64,000 nucleotides of DNA, from the NCBI RefSeq assembly GCF_013346665.1, contig NZ_JABVBB010000034.1:248001-312000 (forward strand). Direction: 5' to 3'. The stretch comes from Sulfitobacter maritimus (GTDB taxonomy: Bacteria > Pseudomonadota > Alphaproteobacteria > Rhodobacterales > Rhodobacteraceae). Under the pieces are notes generated by a model that saw only the letters and a program-made list of their open reading frames with translations, ran no database searches and had not been told where the DNA came from. Positions 29,470 through 37,531 of the stretch are shown here, piece by piece (positions within the stretch are counted from its first letter, which is position 1; each line of letters starts with the position of its first letter). Position numbers and translations under genes: made by a program.

Positions 29470-30714
29470 TCAGGCCGCTTGGGCTTGATCGCCCTTAAGG
29501 TCGTGGATGGAACTGGCCAGTTTGGCGATTTCGCGCCGCAGCGGGCTCTTGGCGGCGGAACTGGCAAGCGGCTGACCGTGATCGTTGGCCTGCGTCACCG
29601 GCTTGCCGCCATCAGGCAGTTGCAGGTCGATCGAGATGCCCAGCGATTCCGCCATTCGCTTGACCCGGCTTTTTCCGCTGAGGTCGGTAAATTTCGGCGC
29701 ACGGTTCATCACATAGCGCAGCTTTTCGATCGGCAGTTCTTCGGATTGCAGCGCCCGTTTGAAGCGCAGCGCGTTCTGGGCCGAGCGCATGTCCAATTCC
29801 AACATCGCGAAATAGATATGCGCGCTGGACAGCACGGTCTCGGACCACTGCACCAAGGTGGAGGGCATATCGACAATGACATAATCGAACTGATTGCGTG
29901 CCATGCTCAAGATACGCTCGACGTCTTCATTGGTAATCAGATCAAGCGGTAGCATCTCGGACGGGGCGGTCAGAACATGGAGCTTGTCCTCGAACGTTTG
30001 CAGGGCTTGGCCAAAGATTTCCTCGTCCATCGATTCGGTGTCCGACAGCATCTCATAGACCGCCTCACGCCGTTGCAGATCAAGGTAGGTCGCGACCGAG
30101 CCATATTGCAGATCAAGATCCAGCAGACAGACCGACGGTGGGTTCTTTTTGTCTGCCATGGAGAGTTCCCAAGCCAGGTTCACCGCCAGCGTGGTGGCAC
30201 CGGTGCCGCCCGCCAAACCATGCACCACGATCAGCGCACCGTCTTTCTGCGCGCCGGCTTTTAACTGCGGGCCGCTGGCCTCCGCTACTTCTGGCGCGGC
30301 TTCGCTGCTGCCATTGCGCAGGCGGGTGATGGCCTGGGCCAACTCGCCCTCGGGCAGGGGGTAGGGGACAAATTCATCCGCACCCTGACGCAGAAGCGAA
30401 TGCAGGGCGGCGGGGGTGACGTCTTCCGCGATCAAGATGACCGAAATGTTGCGGGCCTTGGCCTGAGAAATGATCTCCCCCATCAAGACGAGGTTCTCTT
30501 CGTCGGTCTCATCCATGGCGAGCGCCACGAACTCCATCGCTTCGGCTTCAGGCTGACCAAAAAAAGCCAGCGCTTCGGCAAATCCAAGATCGCCCCAGCT
30601 TTCGCCAAGGGTTGTTTCCATATCCTCAATCAACAGGTCGAAGTTTTGCACATCGCGGCTGATGGTACAGGCGACAATCGGCGCTGCTTCGGGCTGGGGC
30701 ATACTGCTGCTCAT
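29470..30714 (-). CDS. cpaE: Tad pilus localisation protein CpaE/TadZ
   Basis: CpaE/TadZ is a MinD/ParA-superfamily protein that places the Tad machine at the pole. The 414-residue product has an N-terminal receiver-like domain (about 10-130) and a C-terminal MinD-like ATPase domain. The P-loop reads VVHGLAGGTGATTLAVNLAWEL near 160-182: the lysines of a classical deviant Walker A (KGGxGKT) are replaced by Ala and Ala. VCLLDLDLQYGSVATYLDL and DYVIVDMP match the other ParA boxes. It begins a new run after a 298-base gap, suggesting its own promoter. Confidence 0.92.
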   Translation of the reverse strand: MSSSMPQPEAAPIVACTISRDVQNFDLLIEDMETTLGESWGDLGFAEALAFFGQPEAEAMEFVALAMDETDEENLVLMGEIISQAKARNISVILIAEDVTPAALHSLLRQGADEFVPYPLPEGELAQAITRLRNGSSEAAPEVAEASGPQLKAGAQKDGALIVVHGLAGGTGATTLAVNLAWELSMADKKNPPSVCLLDLDLQYGSVATYLDLQRREAVYEMLSDTESMDEEIFGQALQTFEDKLHVLTAPSEMLPLDLITNEDVERILSMARNQFDYVIVDMPSTLVQWSETVLSSAHIYFAMLELDMRSAQNALRFKRALQSEELPIEKLRYVMNRAPKFTDLSGKSRVKRMAESLGISIDLQLPDGGKPVTQANDHGQPLASSAAKSPLRREIAKLASSIHDLKGDQAQAA

Positions 30715-30952
30715 GACCTTTTGTCCTTTACATCAATGGCTTAACCTAAGGTCGCGTCGACGTTCTGTCGTCTTGTCTACCTTGGGCTTTGCCCGTGCCG
30801 GGCGCTTTGACCGGGCACAATTGTCCTACTGGAGCGAATATCACAGCCAACTTGGGCGAGATTGGGGCTAAAAAGTTTCTATTGTTGGGTATTGTGAAAC
30901 GATCCCGTTTTTCGCGGATGATTGGACATGGCGCCGCGGACATGCACGGCAT
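30715..30952. other. Non-coding region upstream of cpaE
   Basis: No gene is visible. A TTAACC half-site (30741-30746), a single CtrA-type half-box, lies 27 bases upstream of the cpaE start. With the terminator at 30953-30992 this whole 298-base gap looks like an end of one transcription unit and the start of the next on the minus strand. Confidence 0.5.
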
Positions 30953-30992
30953 AAAAAATCCCGCGGCCCGGAAGGGCGCGCGGGAGGTTTTT
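30953..30992 (-). terminator. Rho-independent terminator after the OmpA-like gene
   Basis: On the minus strand, TCCCGCG/CGCGGGA (30979-30985 with 30959-30965) forms a seven-base GC stem followed directly by ATTTTTTAT. It lies 21 bases past the OmpA-like stop. T-rich flanks on both sides could allow two-way action. Confidence 0.7.
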
Positions 30993-31012
30993 ACGGTCGC
31001 TATCGACGGGCG

Positions 31013-31684
31013 TTACTCACCGCCACCGCCACCTGTTGCCATGGAGCTTAGCGTCGACGCAGGGGCGGCGCTGGCAACATATTCGCGGTAGATCACTTCG
31101 GCGTATTTCCCATCCAGCAGCTGCCCATGACCGCGCGCAAATCCACTGACCTCTGTCACCGTACGCCGGTTGCGCCGCTCACGGCCCTGCGTCACGATCA
31201 ACGGCTGGGTTTCCCCATAGGAAACAACCGCTTCCAGACGGCTGCGGGAAATGCCCAAAGTGCTGAGGTAAGACACCACCGCCTTCGCACGACGCAGCCC
31301 AAGCGCGCGGTTATAGGCGTTAGAGCCGACCAGATCGGTGTGACCGTAAACCCGGAAACGCATTTCGGGGAACTGGCGTATCCAATCGGCCTGCTGGCGC
31401 AGAATGGCCTGTGCGGTGGCGTCGAGCTGAGCCGAATTGAACGCAAAGGTCACGGTCGAGCGCACTTCGCTGGCGAACCGATTCGCCATGTCATAGGTCA
31501 CGCGTTTCTCGCCCGTCATGACCTGACGATTGTGCAGCGTGGCATTGCCAAATTGCCCAGTGTCGACAATCGAGCCTGCTTCGCGGTGAAACTGGGTATA
31601 GACCGGATCATTGGTAGGGGCGCAGGCGGCGATCCCGGCCAAAGCGGCGGCGCTGGCGATCAGTTTGAGGGGGCTGGCTGTCAT
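31013..31684 (-). CDS. OmpA-domain lipoprotein of the Tad locus (CpaD position)
   Basis: The 223-residue product has a lipoprotein signal (MTASPLKLIASAAALAGIAAC, lipobox GIAAC). A C-terminal OmpA-like peptidoglycan-binding domain follows, with VTFAFNSAQLDATAQAI, FRVYGHTDLVGSNAYNRALGLRRAKAVVSYL and NRRTVTEVSG, and a short Gly-rich tail. It sits where cpaD is in Caulobacter-type loci, directly after cpaC, and probably anchors the secretin to peptidoglycan. The start at 31684 gives the cleanest signal peptide; 31693 is an alternative three codons earlier. Confidence 0.88.
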   Translation of the reverse strand: MTASPLKLIASAAALAGIAACAPTNDPVYTQFHREAGSIVDTGQFGNATLHNRQVMTGEKRVTYDMANRFASEVRSTVTFAFNSAQLDATAQAILRQQADWIRQFPEMRFRVYGHTDLVGSNAYNRALGLRRAKAVVSYLSTLGISRSRLEAVVSYGETQPLIVTQGRERRNRRTVTEVSGFARGHGQLLDGKYAEVIYREYVASAAPASTLSSMATGGGGGE

Positions 31685-31697
31685 CAATGTCATCTGA

Positions 31698-33134
31698 TCA
31701 ATCCAGTACATAGCCATAGGAGCCTTGGAAATCCTGCTTGGCCACTTCGCCCGCAGCCCCTTTGCGCGGCGTGCGCGTGTCGGCAGCGGTGCGTCCGTGC
31801 AAGAACAGATCCTTTTCGCTTGGCGGTTTGATGCGGTCGGTCGGCAGAACAAGCGCTTCACCCCGGGTCGGGCTGACCAGATGCGCAGTCACGATGATGA
31901 CCAACTCGGTCTGGCTGCGCTGGTAATCCGCCGAACGGAACAGCGCGCCGAGAACCGGAACATCGCCAATCCAAGGCAGTTGCCGCGAATTGTCTGTAAA
32001 ATCATCCGTCAGCAGGCCCGCAATGGCAAAACTCTCCCCATCGCGCATCTCAACAGTGGTTGAGGTTTCGCGGCGGGTAAAGGCAGACACTTCGACGCCA
32101 TTGCCCAAAGCGACACTATTGGTTGGGTCAATCGCCGAAACGGCGGCGTTCATTTCTAGGTTGATCAGGTCTTTGTCCACAACCCGTGGTACGAATGCCA
32201 GCTCGACGCCGAAGGGTTTGTACTCCACCGAAATGCGATCACCCGATTGCGCCACCGGCACCGGGTATTCACCACCGGCAAGGAACTTAGCCTCTTGCCC
32301 CGACAGGGCCACAAGGTTCGGCTCCGCAAGGAAACGTACTACGCCTTTGGCCTCAAGCGCTTCCAACAGGATGCCCACTTGAGTGGACCCTGCGTTAAAG
32401 CCAAACAGCACCGCGCCTGCGTTTTGGTTCACCGAGGGGATCGTGCCACCCAGCGAATTGCCAACGCCGCCCGACGTATTTGTCGTGCCGGTCCCGCCGT
32501 TGATCCCAGTGCCGCCAATGGCACCGTTCAACGCTAATGACGAGCCGAGCGATTTCGACACATTGCGCTGCATTTCGGCAAAGCGCACTTTCATCATTAC
32601 CTGCTGAATGCCACCGACGCTCATCAAGTTGCTGACCCGTTCGGGCGCATAGCGTTCGGCCAAATCCAGCGCCCGCTGCAACCGCTGGGTCGAGGACACG
32701 ACGCCTGACAGCACAATCCCATCATTGGCGGTGCGCACTTCGATCTTCTCGCCTGGCAGAATTTGCCGCAGACGTTCTTTGAACTCCGACACATCTGCCG
32801 CCACGCGCACATCGACGTTGGTGATCAACTGGCCTGATGCATCAAGCAGCGTCAGGGTCGTCAAACCGGGGGACTTGCCCAAGACATAGATGGTGCGATC
32901 CGACAGCGAAGAGATGTCTGCGATGCCGGGGTTGGCGATGCTGAGTTCTGCGAAAGGAATGTCGCTTTCCACCACCACCGCGCGGTTCATCGGCACGTCA
33001 AGCGACGAGGTCGTGCCACGTTTGACCACGCGCAAGGTATCTGCGGTCGCCATGCTGGTCAGGCCGACGGCCAGTGGCATCGCACCCAGTGTCAGCCCAA
33101 CAAGAGCTGCTTTTAGAAATCTGTCGATTTTCAT
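31698..33134 (-). CDS. cpaC: Tad pilus outer-membrane secretin CpaC/RcpA
   Basis: CpaC is the secretin ring through which the Flp pilus leaves the cell. The 478-residue product has a signal peptide (about 1-32), an N-terminal pilus-formation domain (VVVESDIPFAELSIANPGIADISSLSDRTIYVLGKSPGLTTLTLLD), a BON-like segment, and a C-terminal secretin domain (VRFLAEPNLVALSGQEAKFLAGGEYPVPV, VEMRDGESFAIAGLLTDDFTDNSRQLPWIGDVPVLGALFRS). A Gly/Thr-rich insert lies near 215-240. The ATG at 33134 follows AGGT. The OmpA-like gene starts within a few bases of its stop. Confidence 0.95.
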   Translation of the reverse strand: MKIDRFLKAALVGLTLGAMPLAVGLTSMATADTLRVVKRGTTSSLDVPMNRAVVVESDIPFAELSIANPGIADISSLSDRTIYVLGKSPGLTTLTLLDASGQLITNVDVRVAADVSEFKERLRQILPGEKIEVRTANDGIVLSGVVSSTQRLQRALDLAERYAPERVSNLMSVGGIQQVMMKVRFAEMQRNVSKSLGSSLALNGAIGGTGINGGTGTTNTSGGVGNSLGGTIPSVNQNAGAVLFGFNAGSTQVGILLEALEAKGVVRFLAEPNLVALSGQEAKFLAGGEYPVPVAQSGDRISVEYKPFGVELAFVPRVVDKDLINLEMNAAVSAIDPTNSVALGNGVEVSAFTRRETSTTVEMRDGESFAIAGLLTDDFTDNSRQLPWIGDVPVLGALFRSADYQRSQTELVIIVTAHLVSPTRGEALVLPTDRIKPPSEKDLFLHGRTAADTRTPRKGAAGEVAKQDFQGSYGYVLD

Positions 33135-33271
33135 GTGACCTGCCTTTTTGATCACGCCTCAGGATGGGTCTTTGCGCCCTTCGTTGCGGTCACTCTGGGG
33201 CAATTCCAATTTTATTGCAAGAATCAAGCGCTTCGCCGGTGCAATGCATGTGGGCAATTGGCAACAGCCCC

Positions 33272-33308
33272 GAAAAACGCAGAACGCCGCAGGAGGCTGC
33301 GGCGTTCT
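33272..33308 (-). terminator. Rho-independent terminator between cpaB and cpaC
   Basis: AGAACGCCGCA (33281-33291) and TGCGGCGTTCT (33298-33308) form a perfect 11-base stem with a six-base loop. On the minus strand it is followed by GCGTTTTTCG. It lies about 30 bases after cpaB and inside the Tad gene run, so it would limit read-through into cpaC. Confidence 0.82.
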
Positions 33309-33339
33309 ATGATGCGTTTATTAAGCACTTGTTATCGTT

Positions 33340-34200
33340 TTAGTTCGTACAAGGAATTGGGATCTGTACAACTTCTGCGCCACGGCGGGTGCGGATGGTG
33401 CAAACTTTCTCCTTGGCAACCTCGGCGATGGTTTCCTGAGCCTGAATGCCCAGAAGCGAGCGTTGGTCGACTTCAATCGCCTCGGCGACGGTATCGTCAT
33501 TCACACCCACCAGCGAGAGGGACAGTTTGCCGGTTGACTGCGCCTGAGCCAAGGCGGCTACCTGCTGCGGGTTTACGGCGACGGTTACGGTCTTGGCGAT
33601 CGAGGCTTCCTCCATCACCAGCGCGTCGGCGCTTTGGTCAATCGCAATCAGCGGCACAGCGGATTCGATCAGCTTGGTGACGTCGCCATTGCTGGACTGA
33701 CCGCCAATGTTAACACTGCCTGTCCAGTAAACGTCGACCTTGTCGCCGGGGCGCAAGAAGCCGGACACACCGGAGGAGACGTCAACCTTGATGGTGAAGG
33801 CCCGCATGCCGCGCGCCAGACGCGATGTCAGCCCCGAATCCTCACCGGGTTCGGTGACCTTCACGGCCAGAATCGCTTCGTCTTTTTCAATGTTGCGCAG
33901 GACAACGCGCCGCTCGCGGGTGTTCTCGGGGAAGAGTTCTGTCTCAGCCAGGAAACTGCCTTCGGGGATCGCGTCTTCGGGCCATTTGACCTCCCGCACG
34001 TCTTCGCGGGTTAGCGGTTGGCCGTATTTTAGCGGCTTGTCCGCCACCCAAACGGTCTTCGTCGGCACCATCTGCGCCAGCGCGGCCTGCGCTTGGGCGT
34101 TGGCCTCCTGATATTGAGCGATCTGGTCTTTCGCCAAATAAACGGCCCCACCGGCAAGTGCGATACCTACCAAAAGGACCAATCCGAATACGGCTCGCAT
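33340..34200 (-). CDS. cpaB: Flp pilus assembly protein CpaB/RcpC
   Basis: CpaB/RcpC is a periplasmic, membrane-anchored protein with an SAF domain that works with the secretin. The 286-residue product has an N-terminal signal anchor (FGLVLLVGIALAGGAVYLA), an SAF segment (KTVWVADKPLKYGQPLTREDVREVKWPEDAIPEGSF), and an RcpC-type domain (FTIKVDVSSGVSGFLRPGDKVDVYWTG). A good AAAGAGGT site precedes the ATG. It is the first machinery gene after the two pilin genes, and a terminator follows. Confidence 0.92.
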   Translation of the reverse strand: MRAVFGLVLLVGIALAGGAVYLAKDQIAQYQEANAQAQAALAQMVPTKTVWVADKPLKYGQPLTREDVREVKWPEDAIPEGSFLAETELFPENTRERRVVLRNIEKDEAILAVKVTEPGEDSGLTSRLARGMRAFTIKVDVSSGVSGFLRPGDKVDVYWTGSVNIGGQSSNGDVTKLIESAVPLIAIDQSADALVMEEASIAKTVTVAVNPQQVAALAQAQSTGKLSLSLVGVNDDTVAEAIEVDQRSLLGIQAQETIAEVAKEKVCTIRTRRGAEVVQIPIPCTN

Positions 34201-34343
34201 GTTGTTACCTCTTTGCTAAGGAAGCGGGTCTGAGCCCGCCTTTGTCACCAAGCAACCTAGCAGTTAAATGTGACGAGATTTGGTCGGCATGGGGGCGATG
34301 CGAAGGAGTGTCGCAGGATTTGGGTCCCGATGTCGTTCGAGGA

Positions 34344-34511
34344 TCAGCCGGCGAGCGTTCTGTGGATATATTCAATAAGTCTAAAGACAGGACTCGAAAT
34401 GACGCCCGATACCAAAATCGGTAGCACAATTATGGCAGCAGTCAGCACGACCCAATCTACAGTTGCTCCGCCGCTCTGATCACCAAAGAATTTTTGGAGA
34501 AAGTTGCACAT
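34344..34511 (-). CDS. Second Flp-like prepilin, 55 residues
   Basis: This short frame encodes MCNFLQKFFGDQSGG, then ATVDWVVLTAAIIVLPILVSG and a short tail ending HRTLAG. It aligns with the main Flp pilin: basic short leader, Gly before the cleavage site, Asp at mature position 5, and the identical VDWVVLTAA core. An AGGGA lies six bases before the ATG. It is shorter than the main pilin (65 residues) and by hand count has 79 of 168 G/C bases (47%), lower than its surroundings. It sits between flp and cpaB on the same strand. It is probably a minor pilin or pseudopilin; a decayed duplicate is the alternative. Confidence 0.75.
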   Translation of the reverse strand: MCNFLQKFFGDQSGGATVDWVVLTAAIIVLPILVSGVISSPVFRLIEYIHRTLAG

Positions 34512-34537
34512 AGATGTCCCTGCAAGAACCTAATTCA

Positions 34538-34587
34538 TAGCCGAAAAGGAAGGGGCCGCATACCCTTTCGGGAAGCGCCCCTTCGGC
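34538..34587 (-). terminator. Stem-loop between the two flp genes
   Basis: GAAGGGGC (34549-34556) pairs with GCCCCTTC (34577-34584), and the outer arms AGCCGA and TCGGCT extend the stem around an internal bulge. On the minus strand the stem is followed by CTTTTCGG. It lies about 30 bases past the main flp stop and probably caps or partly terminates the abundant pilin mRNA. Confidence 0.6.
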
Positions 34588-34616
34588 TTAGGCATGTCGT
34601 AAATAGGGTCTTGGCT

Positions 34617-34814
34617 CTATTGGTCGTGCTTTGCGACTTCCGTAGCGGCCGTGCCCAGGTCAGTTCCGATTCCGTCAACCAGCGCAACTGTGCTATCATT
34701 GATAGTAGTGAAAGCCGCAACCGCCAAACCCACAACAGCAGCGGTCAGAACGACCCAGTCAACTGTCACAGCACCGTCTTCGTCTTTGCGGAAGTTTTTG
34801 ATAAAGTTCATCAT
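34617..34814 (-). CDS. flp: Flp/Fap-type major pilin
   Basis: This is the structural subunit of the Tad pilus. The 65-residue prepilin has a short basic leader (MMNFIKNFRKDEDG), then the mature hydrophobic helix AVTVDWVVLTAAVVGLAVAAF. Cleavage is expected after Gly, with Asp-Trp at mature positions 5-6 where classical Flp pilins have Glu-Tyr. A GGAGGG at 34822-34827 precedes the ATG at 34814 by seven bases; an upstream in-frame ATG at 34829 would include this site and is rejected. It is the promoter-proximal gene of the Tad locus. Confidence 0.92.
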   Translation of the reverse strand: MMNFIKNFRKDEDGAVTVDWVVLTAAVVGLAVAAFTTINDSTVALVDGIGTDLGTAATEVAKHDQ

Positions 34815-35176
34815 GTCATGTCCCTCCAAGGATCATTTGCTTTAAGGTTTTTAACCTCGCCGTCTTGTCTGCCCCGGTCTCTCATCTGAGGCTGTCCGAC
34901 TTGGTATGACCCTATATAGCCTTGGGATTAGGGCGCGAATTTGGCGGCAAATGTGACTTTTTGGTTTAGGCGCCGGTTTTTTCGAAGAATCTTATAGTTG
35001 ACTGATTTCAATATATAAAAACATTAGGTATCTACTCTAGCAGGCCCTTCTAGCTAAGCTTTGGGGCTAAATACGGCGAAACCGCCACGATCTAATGTGC
35101 GAATGGCTGGCCCGATTCCCCGATTCATGGAATATTGCACATGCAAAACGCATAAGACGTTAGGTAGAGCAGGCAG
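34815..35176. other. Divergent intergenic region upstream of flp and the lytic transglycosylase
   Basis: This 362-base region is clearly AT-richer than its neighbours and should hold promoters for flp (minus) and the transglycosylase (plus). It contains TTAA-N5-TTAACC at 34842-34856, close to but not matching the CtrA spacing, plus an isolated TATATAG (minus strand near 34911) and a TTGACT at 34998-35003 without a convincing -10 partner. No gene or RNA was recognised. Confidence 0.5.
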
Positions 35177-36010
35177 ATGTATCGAGTCTTCGCATTCACG
35201 CTGATCGCGGCGCTGTGCAGTGCGCCTTTTCCCACTGTGTCTTGGGCCGAGGGGCCGAAACCCTTTCCTGAATTCTCAGCCAAACGCGTTGCGCCGCCGA
35301 AACGGGGCGCGAAGCGTATTACGGTTCAGATTGACCCTGCTGCCCGCGCCAAGGCCGCTGCAAAGGTCGATACGGGGCCTGCGGTGGTAGCCAGCCCATC
35401 GGGGGCGATCGCGCCTTTGGCCGCGGGGCAGTTCGATTGGTTTTGGGACAAAATATCGCCCGCTGCCGACCGTGCTGAGGCTGGCAGGCTGGCCCCTGCG
35501 CTGGACGCGTTGGCCCGGGCGGGGGCGCGTGTGCCTTCGCCAAGGTTGCAACATATGCAGGACATCGCAGGGCGTAACGGCATCGACATATTGCGGGCGA
35601 CGGTCGGCACACAGGTGTCACCGGCTCTGGTTCTAGCGGTGATTACCGTCGAATCCGCAGGGCAGACCGAGGCGGTGAGCCGGGCCGGGGCGCAGGGTTT
35701 GATGCAGTTGATGCCCGCCACCGCCGCACGTTTTGGTGTCGCGGACAGTATGATCCCGGGCGACAACATCGCAGGCGGGGTGAAATACCTCGACTGGCTG
35801 ATGGGCGAATTCGACCGCGATCCGATTCTCGTGCTGGCGGGGTATAACGCGGGGGAGGGGTCCGTGCGCAAACACGCAGGAGTGCCGCCTTTTGCCGAGA
35901 CTCGGGACTATGTGCCAAAGGTGTTGGCGGCGTTTCAAGTGGCAAAAGGGCTGTGCAAAACGCCCCCTGAACTGATCAGCGATGGTTGCGTTTTTGCGGC
36001 AATGAACTGA
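35177..36010 (+). CDS. Periplasmic lytic transglycosylase (SLT domain)
   Basis: The enzyme cleaves the MurNAc-GlcNAc bond of peptidoglycan with 1,6-anhydro formation. The 277-residue product has a signal peptide (YRVFAFTLIAALCSAPFPTVSWA), a linker, and a C-terminal SLT domain. The catalytic Glu is in VITVESAGQTEAVSRAGAQGLMQLMPATAARFGV near residue 159 and is followed by YNAGEGSV. Lying beside flp and divergent from it, it might open the wall for pilus passage, but it is not in the operon. Confidence 0.92.
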   Translation: MYRVFAFTLIAALCSAPFPTVSWAEGPKPFPEFSAKRVAPPKRGAKRITVQIDPAARAKAAAKVDTGPAVVASPSGAIAPLAAGQFDWFWDKISPAADRAEAGRLAPALDALARAGARVPSPRLQHMQDIAGRNGIDILRATVGTQVSPALVLAVITVESAGQTEAVSRAGAQGLMQLMPATAARFGVADSMIPGDNIAGGVKYLDWLMGEFDRDPILVLAGYNAGEGSVRKHAGVPPFAETRDYVPKVLAAFQVAKGLCKTPPELISDGCVFAAMN

Positions 36011-36058
36011 CCGGGGCGTCTGTTGTGCGCTGCCGGGGATTTCCTCCCCCGGACCCCC

Positions 36059-36085
36059 TCCAAGTATTTTCGGCCAAAAAAGAGG
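36059..36085. repeat. Roseobacter-type intergenic motif (AAGTATTTTCGGCCAAAAAAG)
   Basis: In the convergent gap between the transglycosylase and the CoA-transferase, the C-rich run CCCCCGGACCCCCTCC precedes AAGTATTTTCGGCCAAAAAA. I recall similar GTATTTTT-GGCCAAAA sequences as common intergenic repeats in this family. Copy number cannot be tested here. Confidence 0.4.
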
Positions 36086-36103
36086 GGGCGGGGGAGGTCT
36101 TGC

Positions 36104-36727
36104 TTAGACGATGGTGGCTTCGGTCGCAGCGCGCAGCTCATCCTCTGTCACGCCATCGGCACATTCGACGATTTTTAGGCCGCCTTCGACCACATCAAGC
36201 ACGCCGAGGTTGGTGATGATGCGGTCAACCACGCCTTTACCGGTCAGCGGCAGGGTGCATTCTTTCAGCAGCTTCGACTCACCGGCTTTGTTCTGGTGGT
36301 CCATGACAACGATCACTTTGCGCACACCTGCGACGAGGTCCATCGCGCCGCCCATGCCTTTGACCAGCTTGCCGGGAATCATCCAGTTCGCCAGATCGCC
36401 GTTCTCGGCCACTTCCATGGCACCAAGGATCGCCGCCGCGATCTTGCCGCCGCGGATCATGCCAAAGGACATGGCGCTGTCGAAATAGGCGGTGCGGCTG
36501 AGCTCGGTGATGGTCTGCTTGCCGGCATTGATGAGGTCAGGGTCTTCCTCGCCTTCGTAAGGGAAGGGGCCCATGCCCAACATGCCATTCTCGGACTGAA
36601 GCGTGATGTCCTTGTCGCCCACGTAGTTCGCCACCAGCGTCGGGATACCGATGCCAAGGTTCACATACATGCCGTCTTCAAGCTCTTCTGCCGCGCGGGC
36701 AGCCATTTGATCTCTATCCCAGGGCAT
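36104..36727 (-). CDS. scoB: 3-oxoacid CoA-transferase subunit B
   Basis: This beta subunit, with subunit A, moves CoA between succinyl-CoA and a 3-ketoacid such as acetoacetate. The 207-residue product has the active-site segment [13 protein letters not shown] with catalytic Glu46, and [15 protein letters not shown] near residues 21-35. Length is typical of the two-subunit form. Its ATG overlaps the subunit A stop (TAATG), a standard coupled pair. Confidence 0.94.
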   Translation of the reverse strand: MPWDRDQMAARAAEELEDGMYVNLGIGIPTLVANYVGDKDITLQSENGMLGMGPFPYEGEEDPDLINAGKQTITELSRTAYFDSAMSFGMIRGGKIAAAILGAMEVAENGDLANWMIPGKLVKGMGGAMDLVAGVRKVIVVMDHQNKAGESKLLKECTLPLTGKGVVDRIITNLGVLDVVEGGLKIVECADGVTEDELRAATEATIV

Positions 36728-37431
36728 TATGCGTCCTCCCGCTTGCGTGTCGTGACCTTTTCGATGCGTTTCTCATGCTCGCCTTGAATGATGCGATGCA
36801 CGTAGATGCCCGGCAGGTGGATGTTATCGGGGTCGAGGCTGCCGCGGGGGACGATCTCTTCGACCTCGACGATACAGACCTTACCGCACATGGCTGCAGG
36901 CGGGTTGAAGTTGCGCGCGGTCTTGCGGAAGACGAGGTTGCCGGTGTCGTCGGCTTTCCATGCTTTCACGATCGACAGATCAGCAAAGATGCCTTCTTCG
37001 AGGATGTAATCCTCACCGCCAAACTGTTTCACTTCCTTGCCTTCAGCGATCTGGGTGCCGACGCCGGTCTTGGTGTAGAAGCCCGGAATGCCGGCACCAC
37101 CGGCGCGCATACGCTCGGCCAAGGTGCCTTGGGGGTTGAACTCAAGCTCAAGCTCGCCTGACAGATACTGGCGCATGAACTCTGCGTTTTCACCGACATA
37201 GGAGGAGATCATTTTCTTGACCTGCCGCGACTGGAGCAGGATGCCGATGCCGAAATCATCGACGCCCGCGTTGTTGGAGGCAAAGGTAAGGTCTTTGGCC
37301 CCATTGTCCTTGATCGCCTGCAACAGCAATTCAGGAATGCCACAAAGGCCAAAGCCCCCGGCGGCGATCAACATGCCATCCGTCAACACGCCTTCAAGCG
37401 CTTCGGCGGCGGATCCATAGATTTTCTTCAC
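36727..37431 (-). CDS. scoA: 3-oxoacid CoA-transferase subunit A
   Basis: The 234-residue alpha subunit has the CoA-binding glycine segment [28 protein letters not shown] region near 17-40, [16 protein letters not shown], and [29 protein letters not shown]. The start is GTG at 37431, preceded by a strong AGGGGAGG. With scoB it would activate acetoacetate or consume ketone-type intermediates, for example during polyhydroxybutyrate or leucine breakdown. Confidence 0.94.
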   Translation of the reverse strand: MKKIYGSAAEALEGVLTDGMLIAAGGFGLCGIPELLLQAIKDNGAKDLTFASNNAGVDDFGIGILLQSRQVKKMISSYVGENAEFMRQYLSGELELEFNPQGTLAERMRAGGAGIPGFYTKTGVGTQIAEGKEVKQFGGEDYILEEGIFADLSIVKAWKADDTGNLVFRKTARNFNPPAAMCGKVCIVEVEEIVPRGSLDPDNIHLPGIYVHRIIQGEHEKRIEKVTTRKREDA

Positions 37432-37531
37432 GGGCGACCTCCCCTTGGTTACGTTGCGCCATATGTGACGCTGCGCTGCCGCAGTGTCAATTACGTGGAG
37501 CTACGCAAGGCGGGGCCGCCCGCAAAAGGGA

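Noticed and set aside
34842..34856. TTAA-N5-TTAACC upstream of flp as a full CtrA box
   Set aside because: The spacing is five; it may be a half-site only.
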